NCBI GenBank assembly: GCA_015039465.1
Contig: MU130382.1
Coordinates: 540,386-604,385, forward strand
Direction of reading: 5' to 3'
DNA from: Phlegmacium glaucopus
Lineage: Eukaryota > Basidiomycota > Agaricomycetes > Agaricales > Cortinariaceae
Length of the DNA stretch: 64,000 nt
Of this stretch, positions 1 to 11,262 are shown in pieces. Under the pieces are notes generated by a model that worked only from the letters and a program-made list of their open reading frames with translations, ran no database searches and was not told the origin of the DNA. The translations under genes were made by a program, and so were the position numbers. Every line of letters begins with the position of its first letter. Within the stretch, counting starts at the first letter, position 1.

Positions 1-300
1 CTTTTTATACATCATCCTCCCCTTCCCTAAACCCTAAACCCTAAAAGTACTTCACCAGATTATATGATACCTCCCTAAACCTTCTAAACTAAATCCTAAC
101 ATAGACCCTAACACAGACCCTAAATGAACCCTAACTGAACCCTAACCTAACCCTTATCACACAGAGAGGCCATAAAATGACCTCAGAAATGAGCTAAAGT
201 ACAAAAGGAGCCATAATTATTGCCCTAACTGAACCCTAACCTAACCTTTATCACACAGAGAGGCCATAAAATAACCTCAGAAATGATCTGAAGTACAAAT
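1..300. repeat. Degenerate telomere-like CCCTAA/CCCTAAA tract
   Basis: CCCTAAACCCTAAACCCTAAA occurs near position 26, followed by many imperfect ACCCTAA, AACCTAA and CCCTAACC units up to about 245. The C-rich strand reads 5' to 3' from the left, the orientation expected at a left chromosome end. The units are diverged and interleaved with unique sequence, so this is subtelomeric or interstitial telomere-derived sequence rather than an active terminal array. Confidence 0.7.
131..300. repeat. 94-bp period direct duplication inside the telomere-like tract
   Basis: A block beginning CTAACTGAACCCTAACCTAA and continuing through a CACACAGAGAGGCC segment occurs at 131-206 and again at 225-300 with a few substitutions. 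The unit joins telomere-like repeats to unique sequence, a typical subtelomeric organisation. Confidence 0.75.
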
Positions 301-1020
301 AATTAAGTTTTATAGAACAAATTAAAATTTATAGAACCAGCATTTATTAATCAAGCATAGCAAGTATTGTTATAAGATGTATAAATTATATATCACAAGG
401 AATTAGTGGCCAATTTTGATCAATCATTTGAGGCAATTACAAGGTTTTTATTAATCAACATGCCAAACTGTGGTGATATTTAAATTTGGAGCTTCTCTGC
501 ATGAGTGCCATCCTGGAAAACATATTGACAGAATCTTAAGAGAGAGAGGATGGGTGCTGTCCCAGGATGGGACTTATGCAGAAGCTCCGGCCTTTGTTGT
601 TCCTCGGCAGTTTTGCTGAAATGAGTGGATCTTTTTTATTCGTCGGGCTATCCTTAGGCTATCCGATATCATTCAAGGTCTGTGCAAACAACAGAAACTA
701 CGTTCAAAGTCCACAATCTCTGCCATGCTGGAAGGTCGATCCCACGTTTTGATCACAAAATAGTCGTCGGTCATAACAAGCTGAACAAATTTTTAACTCT
801 GGTACCAAATGTCGAACGCTACCGTGACAGATGTTGAACATCCAACGTTGATGCTCGAGAGCAGCCGCAGTAATTCCACTGCTCCCGATGTGTCTACCAA
901 ACGTGGACCCTATGTGTGCATTTCTCAGAATCTAACATCTCACAAGCTGAGTAATGTCAGATGGGCCATGACTGGCCCGTCACGCTTTCCACATTCCAAC
1001 TGACATCAAAGGCGTTAGGG
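301..1020. other. Gene-free AT-rich stretch
   Basis: Only short unrelated frames are present (61-64 codons at 567-752 and 809-1003). No family, RNA gene or repeat structure was recognised. Confidence 0.5.
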
Positions 1021-1075
1021 AACCCCAGCCTACCCCCAGCCTACCCCAGCCCCTACCCCAGCCCTGCTAGCCTAA
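1021..1075. repeat. Short degenerate CCCCAGCCTA repeat
   Basis: Five or six imperfect units of CC(C)CAGCC(T)A lie in tandem. It is low-complexity subtelomeric sequence with no coding sense. Confidence 0.6.
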
Positions 1076-4000
1076 ACCATGTCCATCCCTAGAAACGACA
1101 TTGTTTTTACAAATTTTTTGTACTCCGACTTCTCTAGAATTTGAGCCTCTCGAAGGTCACCCAATGACTCCCAGGAAATTACCTACAGAATAATTATACC
1201 TGCGGCGCGGAATTTCGAATGTCGGCTTACAGGTTTCTCTCAAAGAACCAAGTTCTCATCAGCGTCATCTACGGGCGCAGGTCAGTAAGTTCTGTCATGC
1301 CAATTATATTCCGTTCTCATGAGATCTGCAGCGAGCTTCTTTTTCGGCTGCAAAGATTTTAACTGGGATTCTATAGCTTGAAGGACATGATCTATGGCGC
1401 TTCATGTCCCTCCCATGGCGCCTGAGGTATGGCAGGTGAGTATTCGGTACGTGTATGTAAATTATATTAATCTGCGCAGTATAGTCACCCTGGAAACGGA
1501 TCCGTTCTGGAGCCATGACACGCACATTCAATTTTGGCTCAAGGTGGGATAAGGTGGGATTCATTTTATCAGGTCCTCCGAGGTCCACCGGGTCCTAATG
1601 CGTTTAACTATATTGTTCTTCAATCTTTTTTCTTCAAAAACCAGGTTGTGGGGGGTTTCCTCATGCTCGATGAATTAGCTAAACGGGTGAACCGGGGATA
1701 CCAAACCTCCGGTACTTCAACTTATATTCATCTTACTGGACCTTCTTGCTTCAATTCAGACACTTTTAAACTTGAAGGCACGGCGGTTCAAAATTACAGA
1801 TCCCTCTTTCGCACGGCGCAAAGGATGACCAGCCTGAGAAATCAGTATAGAAGAAATATGTTACGTATCGATCTGCAGTCTGGAAGAATCTTAGCCGATA
1901 TTAATGGGTATGTAAGTATTAAATGCTGTTCAACTCTGAAAATGACATATTCGAGACGACTCAACGAAAATTTAAAGGCTTTCTTATTTAGCTATTACTC
2001 ACGGCCCTATCGAGGCCGGATATCAAACGGTTAACCATGTACTGGTATCATCATTCATGTGGCGGCCACCACCACAAGAAATGATTATTTCAAGTTCCAA
2101 AAACAATACTTACTCTACTTACTACGTTTTGTTGGCTCTAGAATTGCGGCGCCTCGATCCGAATGTTCAAAATCAACTTAGCAAACCCTTCACATGGTTC
2201 ACAATTTTAACTTTGACCTCCATGTCAGCTGACAGTGCGCCTGATATATTAATGTCAGGAATAACATCACTTGATTGATTGATTATTCTTCCATGAGTGG
2301 CAATCCGAAGCACACGTCGCCTACTTGACTCTTCCTCAACCTCCAACGGCCCAGGGCGGCGAGAAGTTGAGGTGGCTATATTCTTTTGACACAGACCTTC
2401 ACTTTTAAATCGACATCGACGCCATTCTGCCAGTATAAATTGTGGTTTATCTCTTATCTTTGAAGGAAGCATCACAGAATTTTAGACTACGTACCGCCGA
2501 CGGTCAATTGCTTGGCACTCATCCTCTCCCCTAACACCTTTTTTTAATTCAGAGAACGCGGATTCTTCTAGCAGCCTAGTTGAATGTCTGGAGGCTCTGA
2601 AAGCACGAGTGCGCAGACTTTATTGAGTGATCCTTTCATGATGGACGAGATCGTCACGTACTTACTTAAACTATGGCTAGGCAAAATTCATCAACTTCGG
2701 TTTCGCAACCTACGATATCCGGTATGTTACCGCAGCAGGTTTTTCTTTCTATTGATACGTGAGCGAACACCAAGGCTCATCTATCATCGATCAAAGGAGT
2801 CGTGCACGATGATACTAAAGTCATTTTGAAACCAACTCATATCGAAACAACTCATATCGAAACAACACTCCTCGGAGCACATATTCCACCATCGACTCGG
2901 AAGATATCGAAGTTTTATTCTTGGACCACGCGTTGTGGGCCCTTCTTCAAATCGTCCATCATGTAGAAGCACCCATATACGATGTACGACGTGAGAGAAA
3001 ACTTCGGCATTCATCCTTCTCCGCTGCATGGACCTGGTCTTCCAATGGTATCGTCATTCAGGAACTGAGATCCGACCAAACTTAATATAAACGAGGAGGA
3101 CCTGGGTTTAAACGGTCCATGCGGCACGACACAACACTGTTTATGGAATCAGTCAGCCAGTAGAAATTCGACACACCTAGACACAAGCCATGTTTCCAGT
3201 TCGTCCCAGTTATAATGGAAGAAAAAGTGCCTACATATTTGGCAGCATGGCTGCCATGCGGCATATCGGCAATCAATCTGACTTTGGTTTGAAGTGATCT
3301 TATTACGAAGTTTTTGCCCAAATATCTAGAGGCGGACCAAAAAGTAAGAGATTCAAATCTCAAAGCTTATAAATGATCAAGTGACTGCCTCAGAGTTGTT
3401 TGCAACCATACGATAAGTGCCACATTCTCAAAAAATCCTGGTCAGTTTGCGACCCTAATCATCCACGTGCGTCATTTCATAGGATGGCTTTAAAAGATCC
3501 TATTTAACCAACGTTGCAACGCAACATGTTGACAAGAAGGGTCGGAAATGAGTTTGGCGCCCGTGACCTATTCGGGTAAGTGTCACCATTCAAATTCAAA
3601 GCTCCTGAAGTTTACGGTAGAAGAAGACTTGGAACCACGGGTTGTAAAGTGAAGAAGATCCCTGAAAATACTTGCCGGCATTTCATCTAATGTAATATTA
3701 ATGATGATTTTTTACGATCAGTTACAGTTGGGAACCCTTTTGCTTTCTACGCACACTGGTGCTTGGTATCCTCAAGGACACTTATAAACAAACAACCGGA
3801 GGGTTAATTATTCCGACAATATAGGCCCGTCTAAAATCAGGAGTCGACTATCCTAAGCTTAATACAATTAGCACGCTTCAAGAAGATCTAGCAGGATACA
3901 GAGAGTAGTATGAGTTGCACGCCTTTGGGAACCACTCCGCAATCGACTCGGAGGCTTCTCTGAGTCGTGGTGTATGATCCTGTATAAGTTAAATATATTA

Positions 4001-4361
4001 ATAATATATCAACGAATCAGAAGGAACTTGAATTTACTGTAAATGTGCCTGAGTTATTTGTTCTCGTTTGACAGATTTTTTTTGGATGTTTTGTACTGTA
4101 ACAAATAACACTTAGATTGCCACGCAGCCGATCCTCGGTTCCTGATGAACTATATCCGGCTGTTGTGGTCAACTCTGGGTCCATAATTGACCCAGTGGCA
4201 GAACAATACCACAACAAATTACCATGCGACCTTTCGAAATGCCTTGAGGCAAGATCTCTTGATATTCAGATTACGTTCATGTCGGAAAGCCGCTGGCCTT
4301 AAAAGAAGACGTATTTTGATACGTTCCTTTCCAACCCTCAGGCCCGTCGACTATAAATACG
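1076..4361. other. Gene-poor region with possible decayed coding remnants
   Basis: No gene is recognised. The longest frame (1534-2034, plus, 166 codons) has no domain I know. A plus-strand frame at about 2918-3083 reads plausibly as protein (for example ALWALLQIVHHVEAPIYD) but has no context. The plus-strand frame at 4117-4302 precedes the gene at 4362 and shares nucleotide similarity with the 5' flank of its second copy (about 30300-30400), so it is probably flank or an unassigned 5' exon. The region may hold decayed genes. Confidence 0.4.
2833..2862. repeat. Perfect 15-bp tandem duplication
   Basis: CAACTCATATCGAAA occurs twice back to back (2833-2847 and 2848-2862). This is a small slippage or duplication event in noncoding sequence. 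Confidence 0.85.
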
Positions 4362-5192
4362 ATGTCTCCAACCAAAAGTCCTAAGATGAAGCATTCGGAG
4401 TCCAGCAACTTGAAGCCATTGACTCGAAAAGTCTCTGGGCGAAAGAAAGTCAAGCCGCCAAGGAAACTTCCTATATTGCTGGTTAAATCTGGTGTCAAGG
4501 CAAGCAATCTCTCTTTGTATATATAATTTTGCTTACCTGCCGCATAGATGTGTCATAACGGAGTCAAGTTGACCGATTTCAATAACGGCGACAACGAGAC
4601 AGAGACAGAGTAAGTTGGGTTCCCCGAATTTACCTATAGATGCTCAAGGCTAGCGGTTTAACCTAGTATCTGCCCTTCCCCCACGTCCGAATCGAATGTG
4701 CCATTGGGCTCGCATGTAAATGATGCCATCATTCCAGCGCAGGACTTGGCGTCGTATTTCATGCCCGTCCCGTCCTCAAACGACACCCTTCACTCCCAAA
4801 TTCCGGTCCCTATGTCTGGGTATACTAACAACGCGACTCAAGATACGTATCATGCGACGGGGCCTTCCTACCCTCCAACTACCAGTTTTCCCCAGCCCTA
4901 TCCCTTTTTCCGCAGGGAAGATTTTAACTCTGGTCAGAGGGACTCTGATAATATTCTCTCTATGGCAAACAATCCGTGCCAGTCCTACGGATATGTAACC
5001 AACAATAACTTCCCCTCCGCCAACCCCTACCAACCCGCATTTTTCGACCCGCGCTCAATCCCTCAGTCATACGCGCCAACGGCATTCCCACCTAATATTG
5101 AACTGGACTATTTCACCATGATGGCATGTGATGGGACCTTTGGATTCCCAAATGACGAAGTCACATACAACCCTTATCAGAATCTTGGCTGA
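4362..5192 (+). CDS. Unrecognised spliced gene, copy 1 of a three-member local family
   Basis: The model joins 4362-4499, 4548-4609 and 4667-5192, giving 241 residues. Exon 1 starts MSPTKSPK and is basic (many K/R), exon 2 encodes MCHNGVKLTDFNNGD, and exon 3 is long, rich in P, Y, S and N, and ends YNPYQNLG. Intron 1 begins GCAAGC, a GC-AG intron conserved at the same place in the other two copies (29347-30215 and 35704-36494, both minus). All phases match and no stop interrupts. No signal peptide, membrane segment or known domain is visible. A basic head and a low-complexity tyrosine/asparagine-rich tail would suit a nuclear or nucleic-acid-associated protein, but that is inference. I do not recognise the family. 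Confidence 0.72.
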
Positions 5193-5487
5193 TGATACTT
5201 AGTCTCTCCTAGGATATTCACGTGCCTTCGCTTTACTATGCTCGTCTCGTCCTTGTTTTGCCTATTTATCTTGCCTGGTAACTTAATTTGTCATATGATT
5301 CTACAGGCTGTGTATATGTAGCACCTACGTTACGTCCTGCCCTCGAATAATATTTTGATCATTCCGTTACTTTTCCGAGGTTTCCGTGTTGCAAGGAATA
5401 ATTATGTAATAAATGCAAACAAACAATCCTCGCACAACCTCTCTCAGCTGACTCCTCCCTCAAATTTGTAAAACTCTGATTCTAACG

Positions 5488-5908
5488 ATGCCAGTGCCTT
5501 GGGAAGCTCTCATTCCCTTCGGTACTCGATTACACATAACGTCATAATGCAAAATGTTGGTTAATTGAGGTTTCAACAGGTCTTCTCACTGTTATGTTTG
5601 GTGCCGCTGGTACCCTTGTCAACATTACAACGAGAGCTCAGAACCTAGGAAAGGTACACTCTCCGCATCTTTAAGAGTCACACACCTGACCACGTGGAAC
5701 TAGCCTGCTCGATACTCAATAGATAACTGGGATACCATGATGATGAAGCGGGACAAGCAGTTGACAGGACATCCCAGGGGCCAGTCAGTGCGTAATTATA
5801 CACGGCACAATATCGTGTACTTTGATTAACAGGTCATTTCAGGCTAATCCAATTGCTCCACCTTCTTTTGCAACGAATAGCGTGTGGTACACACAGCGTG
5901 CTCTGTAA
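5488..5908 (+). CDS. NADH:ubiquinone oxidoreductase subunit NDUFA1 (MWFE type)
   Basis: The model joins 5488-5521, 5580-5653, 5704-5787 and 5843-5908, giving 85 residues. The protein starts MPVPWEALIPFGLLTVMF, a short hydrophobic N-terminal helix, and continues with the family hallmark DNWDTMMMKRDKQLTGHPRG, then ends near NSVWYTQRAL. Length and layout fit the small single-helix accessory subunit of mitochondrial complex I, which sits in the inner membrane and is needed for assembly. Every intron is short with GT-AG ends and phases agree. It lies 295 bp after the unknown gene at 4362 and heads a group of mitochondrial genes extending to 12.9 kb. The match to the fungal family is strong along the whole length. 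Confidence 0.9.
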
Positions 5909-7891
5909 TATTTCAGTGCAATAGATTCTGTCCTTTCCTCATATCATCTTGACCCTGGCGCCTGCAACTCGGGTTTTAGCTCGCTTTTTCCTGAACTTCC
6001 ATGCCGCACACAGAATTTTTCCCAAATTTTCCTCTCTTGGTTCTCCCAAAAGTAAGGAGAGGTTGACAATCTTTGCAACGTGTTTTATGACACTCTCAGG
6101 TAAATATCAATCTGTTGACAGGTCACTCTTGGCCGACTTGATCGTCTCAGAGGATCCTCGAGAACGTAAAGTCAGATTCCAATACATTCGAGATAATGGG
6201 TGGAACTCGTGAAGGGGTTTTCCATTACCCGCCGTCGTCGTCCTTGATCTCAAACGAAAATCTGATCATGGTCCGAAATCTGATCTTGGCCGCGTTTCGT
6301 GCATGGAAAGCTATCTATGGTGTCAAAATCGACCATGACGCAGCACACGCATCCCTCTTATCTACGCCCCTTTTGAAAGAGTGGAGTTCCTCTGCCATTT
6401 TGAAAGGCTGTCTCTTCAGTTCTTTTAATAGTATCTGAACATGATGCATGAATGCATGAAGTTTTATTATTATGGGAATCCCCCCGATGCGACGACCGCT
6501 CAGTGCTGGATGTTTGAGATGTGAAATGTATATAACCGCGGCTTGGTCGGCTGGCTTGCAGCTGGGGCGGCTTCGGAACTATCCTCGTTTAGAAAGTTAC
6601 CATAAATTTTCTTGACATATGAAGTATAATATGGACAATCACGTCTTTGTGACAGTATATAGATGAGATAACTATTGCTCTTTGTTCACAAGATCAATGA
6701 GGGATGTAATGCAAGAAATTCGTGGGTACGAATTTCTTGTTTGTGCCAAGGGCTTGCCCGGGCTCCTCGATTTGGGATCTCGAGTGACAAATGAGATTGG
6801 CCCAAAATGGGCGCAATCACACTAGATAGCAAAATCACGTGATCCAAATCTGAAGATGCGAGGAAAGCCGGGCAAGTCCTGAGCGTCTGGAGAGCCAGAT
6901 TGTGGCAAACGGGTGCCGAAATCCAAGCCAGCTGTACCGGACGCTAAAGGGGATGATGGGTGGGTCGAAAAAAAAAATTCTCGTTGGTTGAATGAGAAAT
7001 TGACGCGGCATGAAAGCCAGATCCTGACACGGAAAGATGAGGAGAGCTTTCTACAGTTGCGCGTACTTATTTGTACATATGTAAAACTAAGTACGTCGGC
7101 GGTCAGGATCTTGTTTTTTGCCGCTCACGTTATCTTATCCTAGGTTCATCACGGAATGGATTCCGTCACGTCCCCATGTGCTTGACGCCATTGTCTTTGT
7201 GATTATAAACATAAGTTAACGTTATATACACACCTGAGAGGGGATCAACATCCCGTTTCGGCAAAGAACAGAGCGGCTATAGTAGACGCTGGCTTCATAT
7301 GCCTAATTGCAGCTCCGCGCAATTCGGATAGCGGGTTTGAGCCAAGCCATGGCAACAATAAACTCTTGACTGAAGTAGGCTGAAGTTCTACATAGGCCGA
7401 TATAGTAGGAGGTGGTACGAGAGAGGACCCTAGGCTGATCATTTTTTTGAAATTTCAAAGGTAGTCTATTACTAGTCTATCTGGATGAGATGAATTTGAA
7501 ATTATGTGATAATTACATGTTAATTTCGACCGGTCTGCGCTGCCGCGATGACCCGCCGTGACATGAAACTCCACTTGCGACTATCGGGAAGGCTCCGACC
7601 TCCTCTATGATTATCCAATAAAAACAAGAACAATATATTTAAACTGAAAACCAAAAATTCTAGCATCCCGGAGGTTTTGAAGAGATCCTTTGTTGTGTGA
7701 TGAACCTTGAACAACTTTTCAGACCGCTTGAATCCGGCTCGGATCCGGCAACAAGAAATCTATCCAAAACTAGACGCGCAGGTCAAAAACACGATAGAGG
7801 GTCTCGAATACGGTAAAATCACACAGTTACAACGTGTAGGCGATTATTATTAGAAGGGGAGATAATGATTAGATACGACGACAATACGGGA
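5909..7891. other. Intergenic, no gene recognised
   Basis: Plus-strand frames at 5949-6212, 6196-6438 and 6913-7143 are open, but I recognise no domain and cannot build a spliced gene from them. The stretch between NDUFA1 and the 3' end of the lipoate ligase otherwise holds one perfect hairpin (6712-6739). A small or fast-evolving gene here cannot be excluded. Confidence 0.4.
6712..6739. repeat. Perfect 12-bp inverted repeat (hairpin)
   Basis: CAAGAAATTCGT, a 4-base spacer GGGT, then ACGAATTTCTTG. All 12 pairs match, so the transcript of either strand could form a tight stem-loop. It lies in noncoding sequence; a role as a binding site, transcript-end structure or transposon relic cannot be decided from sequence. 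Confidence 0.85.
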
Positions 7892-9887
7892 CTAGCTGAG
7901 GTTGCATTTCATCGCGTCGTCAAGCCATGCCTTGACATCCAAGATGATTTCATTCCGCTCACATCGTAGAAGACCTGCACCCTGACCATCTTCAACCTCA
8001 TGTAAAAAACCATAGCGTTGACCTAGATAGAAAGAACGAGCCCATTGAGTAAGTGTTTCCAAGGCCCTACCGCTGATCTGCGTGTTCTTCAACTGTAATG
8101 AACAGTCCAAGATCACGCCATGTTTTGATCGAATTTCCGCTGTCTGTCAAGGAAAAGATATCAGAAAAAAGATATGTTGTTTTCAAGGAGAAAACAGATA
8201 TCACGTACGGCATCTCCCCACAAAAACGTGTGTTGCAAGGTATATGTAAATTCTGGGGTCTGTCCGAAAGCCCACTCCCACGTCTGTCCCCCCATGGTTA
8301 TAAGGTTAAGATGCATAACAGTGGATAAAAAAAGTTAACTAACTGATAGTTCTGACATGCCTCGATGTATGTATTCGATAGATTTGGCGGCGCCCGAGTC
8401 ATCCACCACGCAACACTGAAACAACAACTAAGCTTTGCCTAAACAGATAGGTAACGCTGAAATGTATTGACCTCAGTGTTAATCTGATATTCTTTACGGA
8501 ATTCTTCTACAACCGCAGATGTATATGCTTCGTGCGTGATGGTCGCCCCGAATTGTTTCAGGTTGCAAACGGGTGAACGAACAGAGGAAACGCCTTTGGT
8601 GATCATGTTCTTCTATCAGATGCAGATATGTTTAGTGATCTGGTGACAGTATAGTTTGCAGACAGATAAAACATAGAAGAAGTTCCGGAGTTCAGGCGTA
8701 ACCTTCTTTTCCAGTCACAAATGAAGACCATAGTTTGGACTGCAGCGCCGATGTTGCATGCGTGGATCATGGAAATTGATTCTGTGATACGAACGAAAAA
8801 GAGGAACTCAAGGTACCTGTTCTGGGCGCAACAAATTACTAAGATGGTCCAGCCTCGTCGAAATTAACATGGTGCCATGGTGGTACGCTCGCTTATTTAC
8901 GATTTTATACGCCGAACCAGAGACGTGCTGTGAGGGGACAAAGGTAAGTAATGACCAAAAAGGATATTTTTCAAAAACATTCGGAACATGCAAAAGAAAT
9001 GAATGGTTCGGATCATGATAAGCGATAACCAAAATTTGCTGATGGCTCAAACCCAATAATAATCAAAGAAGAAAAGTGAAAGGTCAATCGCGAAACAAAC
9101 TGATCTTATTGATGCCAACACAGATGTCATTTCTTTCATTCACACGTGCATCAACACCGAGTGAACGCACGGCTCGAAGAACGAGTTTAGCAGTTGAATG
9201 TCGGTCAAATGAGGTCCGCGGAAGGTGAAGAGAGAAATTCGTGTTCCCGAGATCCTAATCATAACGAAAGGATGACATCAGAACTTGAATCACCCCGAAA
9301 ATGTCCCAACGCACAGGATGAAACACTAGTTAACTCACATGATATACAGTTCCCCCTCCACTTCTTCTGCGTATGAATGGGATACGTGCTGCACGGAGCG
9401 CAGTGAAATTGACCTCTGTCCATGGATTTTGATTTCGTCCGATGATGACACAAGGAGAATCACGATAGATTAGCAGGAGTGGAGATGACGAAGGCGAATG
9501 TCGGAATAACCTGCCGATGAACGCAGTTGGAAAACAACCCCCCCATCAAAAAGCATAGAAAATTAATTGAACGTGTTTGGAGCATGAGATGGGTGTTGTT
9601 AACAATTAGGGGCTTGATCAATATAAATCAAGTCCTAAAACGCACCAGTCTTCCAGTGTTAAGTTGAAAAATGGATCTGTAGAAGTAGATATATAGATAT
9701 CATGTTCGAGACTGAGCGACGGTAACTCTGGACCAGATGGCTTGCAACTTCTTGAAACACCAGTTGTGATGCTTCGGAGGGCAAGTTTTCGCCAGAAATT
9801 TGAAGTCAAAGATAATCTAGACCGCAAAGTCGCGTCACCTGTGCGTATTCGTGCTGAGACCAGTCGTGTCGAGTGCCAGCGGAACAT
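7892..9887 (-). CDS. Mitochondrial lipoate-protein ligase (LplA/LIPT1/AIM22 family)
   Basis: It attaches lipoate (or transfers it) to E2 and H proteins in mitochondria. Exons run 9887-9646, 9510-9339, 9254-about 9105, 8927-8817, 8609-8472, 8415-8344, 8283-8209 and 8143-7892, about 403 residues. The N-terminus MFRWHSTRLVSARIRTGD is Arg/Ser/Thr-rich without acids, a clear presequence. Residues 128-138 are RRRSGGGTVYH, followed by DLGNTNFS: the lipoyl-AMP binding loop. Later come SGSAYKIVNKRAYHHGTM, ITKGVSSVRSPVCNLKQF and TWEWAFGQTPEFTYT, all family hallmarks. Seven of eight exon joins keep frame with good splice signals. The exon 3/4 join is uncertain: frame and length suggest a break after codon AAG at 9105, but the next bases are AT rather than GT; a weak GT lies 15 bp upstream at 9119. 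A degenerate inverted copy lies at 21.6-23.2 kb. Confidence 0.9.
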
Positions 9888-10024
9888 TCACAGAATTTTA
9901 CCCTAATTCCGTCACCAGTAGCCACAGCAGCCTGACTGACCTGGTACTCGTTACGACAAGGCCTTGTAGGCAGTGGGCAGTGAGATGTTTGAATGATAGA
10001 TCGATAAACGATGACTTGATGGCC
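8240..10024. repeat. Left arm of a large inverted duplication (lipoate ligase locus)
   Basis: This block, covering the lipoate ligase gene except its last one or two exons plus about 140 bp of 5' flank, matches 21643-23245 in inverted orientation. Introns and flank are included, so it is a DNA-level duplication. Similarity fades before the last two exons on one side and near an ATCAAGTCATC motif on the other. Confidence 0.85.
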
Positions 10025-10269
10025 GTGTCATGCACTGTGTCATGTGCTAGGCTTTTGATGTTCACAGTAAAATTACAGATTTTACGCTTGTCATTCTTTT
10101 TTATGACTATGTAACAAATACAAATCTCCACCACGAACAACTCATTCTAAAGTTGTATAAATAAGCAGCGTCCTAGTTTCGCTGGGCCGGCCCCTCTCTA
10201 TGCCTTCTTCCTTGGCTATGTATCCCGATTAAAAGGCGGAAGTAGGGCACAGTAAAAACGAGTAGGTTT

Positions 10270-11114
10270 TCATTTTTGAACTCCCTTGTATATCGGTTTT
10301 TCCACTTCATGTATCGGTTTTTGACCGGGTGGAGAACCAGGAATGGTTTTCGTCAGACCCTGAAAAAAATTGAAATGAAAATCGAAAGGCTCCTACGATC
10401 AAGAAACGACCAGAAAAGGAAGATGGAGCACTAGACGTACAAGCTTCTCAAACATGCACGCGTTGAGCTTTCGCTCAGGTTGGCGGCATTGAAAGTATTC
10501 CTAATAGTTTGAATATATAAGTCAGCTTACCGTCCCAAAATATACAAAGAAAGAAATTGAACAGTCAGGGAATATCAAGCGTGGCCGCGGTCTTAGAGAT
10601 GGACGATGTGTGTCGTGGTTGTACCCAAAGCAGGCGGTTAAACGACAGGTAGGTATACACACCTGATTTCGCTTCTCCAGACATTCCCAATGAGCATCGA
10701 ATTGCTGTAAACAGTTTTCCCGCATCTTCGTAATTCTGACATGGGGTCCAAAAAAAAACGCGGTAATTAATATAACCAGGAAAAAATACCAACGAAAGCA
10801 ACCCACAGGTCCGTTGCACATCGCGTCACTCTCCGACCCTCCTTCAGACAATGTGCGGGATCCCGACTCTCATTCTTGCACAACATGAAGTCCTCTAATT
10901 TAATATATAAAAAAAGACAATGAGACTTATAATCCTTTTAAACTCATAGACACTCACCGTTAAATTCCTTGCAATATGCCCCAATAAAGAATGCAGCACT
11001 CTTCAGAGGTGCACTTGTCGTGCCAACTTCGTCGACATGGGGTATCCCAGATGGCATAGGCGTGGGGTCTACATATTTCTGTTGTGAAAACGATCCTTGT
11101 TGTGCAGTACTCAT
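10270..11114 (-). CDS. NADH:ubiquinone oxidoreductase subunit NDUFA8 (PGIV / 20.8-kDa type)
   Basis: Exons 11114-10958, 10894-10807, 10735-10663, 10500-10441 and 10359-10270 give 155 residues. The protein starts MSTAQQGSFSQQ, contains PSGIPHVDEVGTTSAPLKSA, then cysteine pairs typical of twin CHCH domains: AYCKEFN..FMLCKNE, CLKEGRRVTRC, NCLQQFDAHWECLE and FQCRQPERKLNACMFEK, and ends GLTKTIPGSPPGQKP..YKGVQK. This subunit lies on the intermembrane-space face of complex I and is oxidised by the Mia40 route. All phases agree with GT-AG introns. It sits 383 bp upstream of the lipoate ligase on the same strand and diverges from the gene at 11.3 kb across about 150 bp. Confidence 0.92.
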
Positions 11115-11262
11115 CGTTCAGTCGCGGGGAATAGTGTGAGCTGTAGGTCAGCGTCGGGACAACCACAGACGTGGGAATCTGGAAAGCGGAGTTAGAAACG
11201 TCAGCCATCATCGACCTCAACATTTCCTCCAGTCCTCAGCGCAGTTATCAACGATTTCGACG
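11115..11262. promoter_or_regulatory. Short divergent promoter region between NDUFA8 and the 11.3-kb gene
   Basis: Only about 150 bp separate the NDUFA8 start (11114, minus) from the first plausible ATG of the plus-strand gene (11263). The two must share promoter space. No motif was identified; the call rests on gene spacing only. Confidence 0.4.

Noticed and set aside
4362..5192. HMG-box or homeodomain transcription factor identity for the three-copy gene
   Set aside because: The basic head lacks the conserved aromatic and WF-N or HMG signatures, so only a description is justified.
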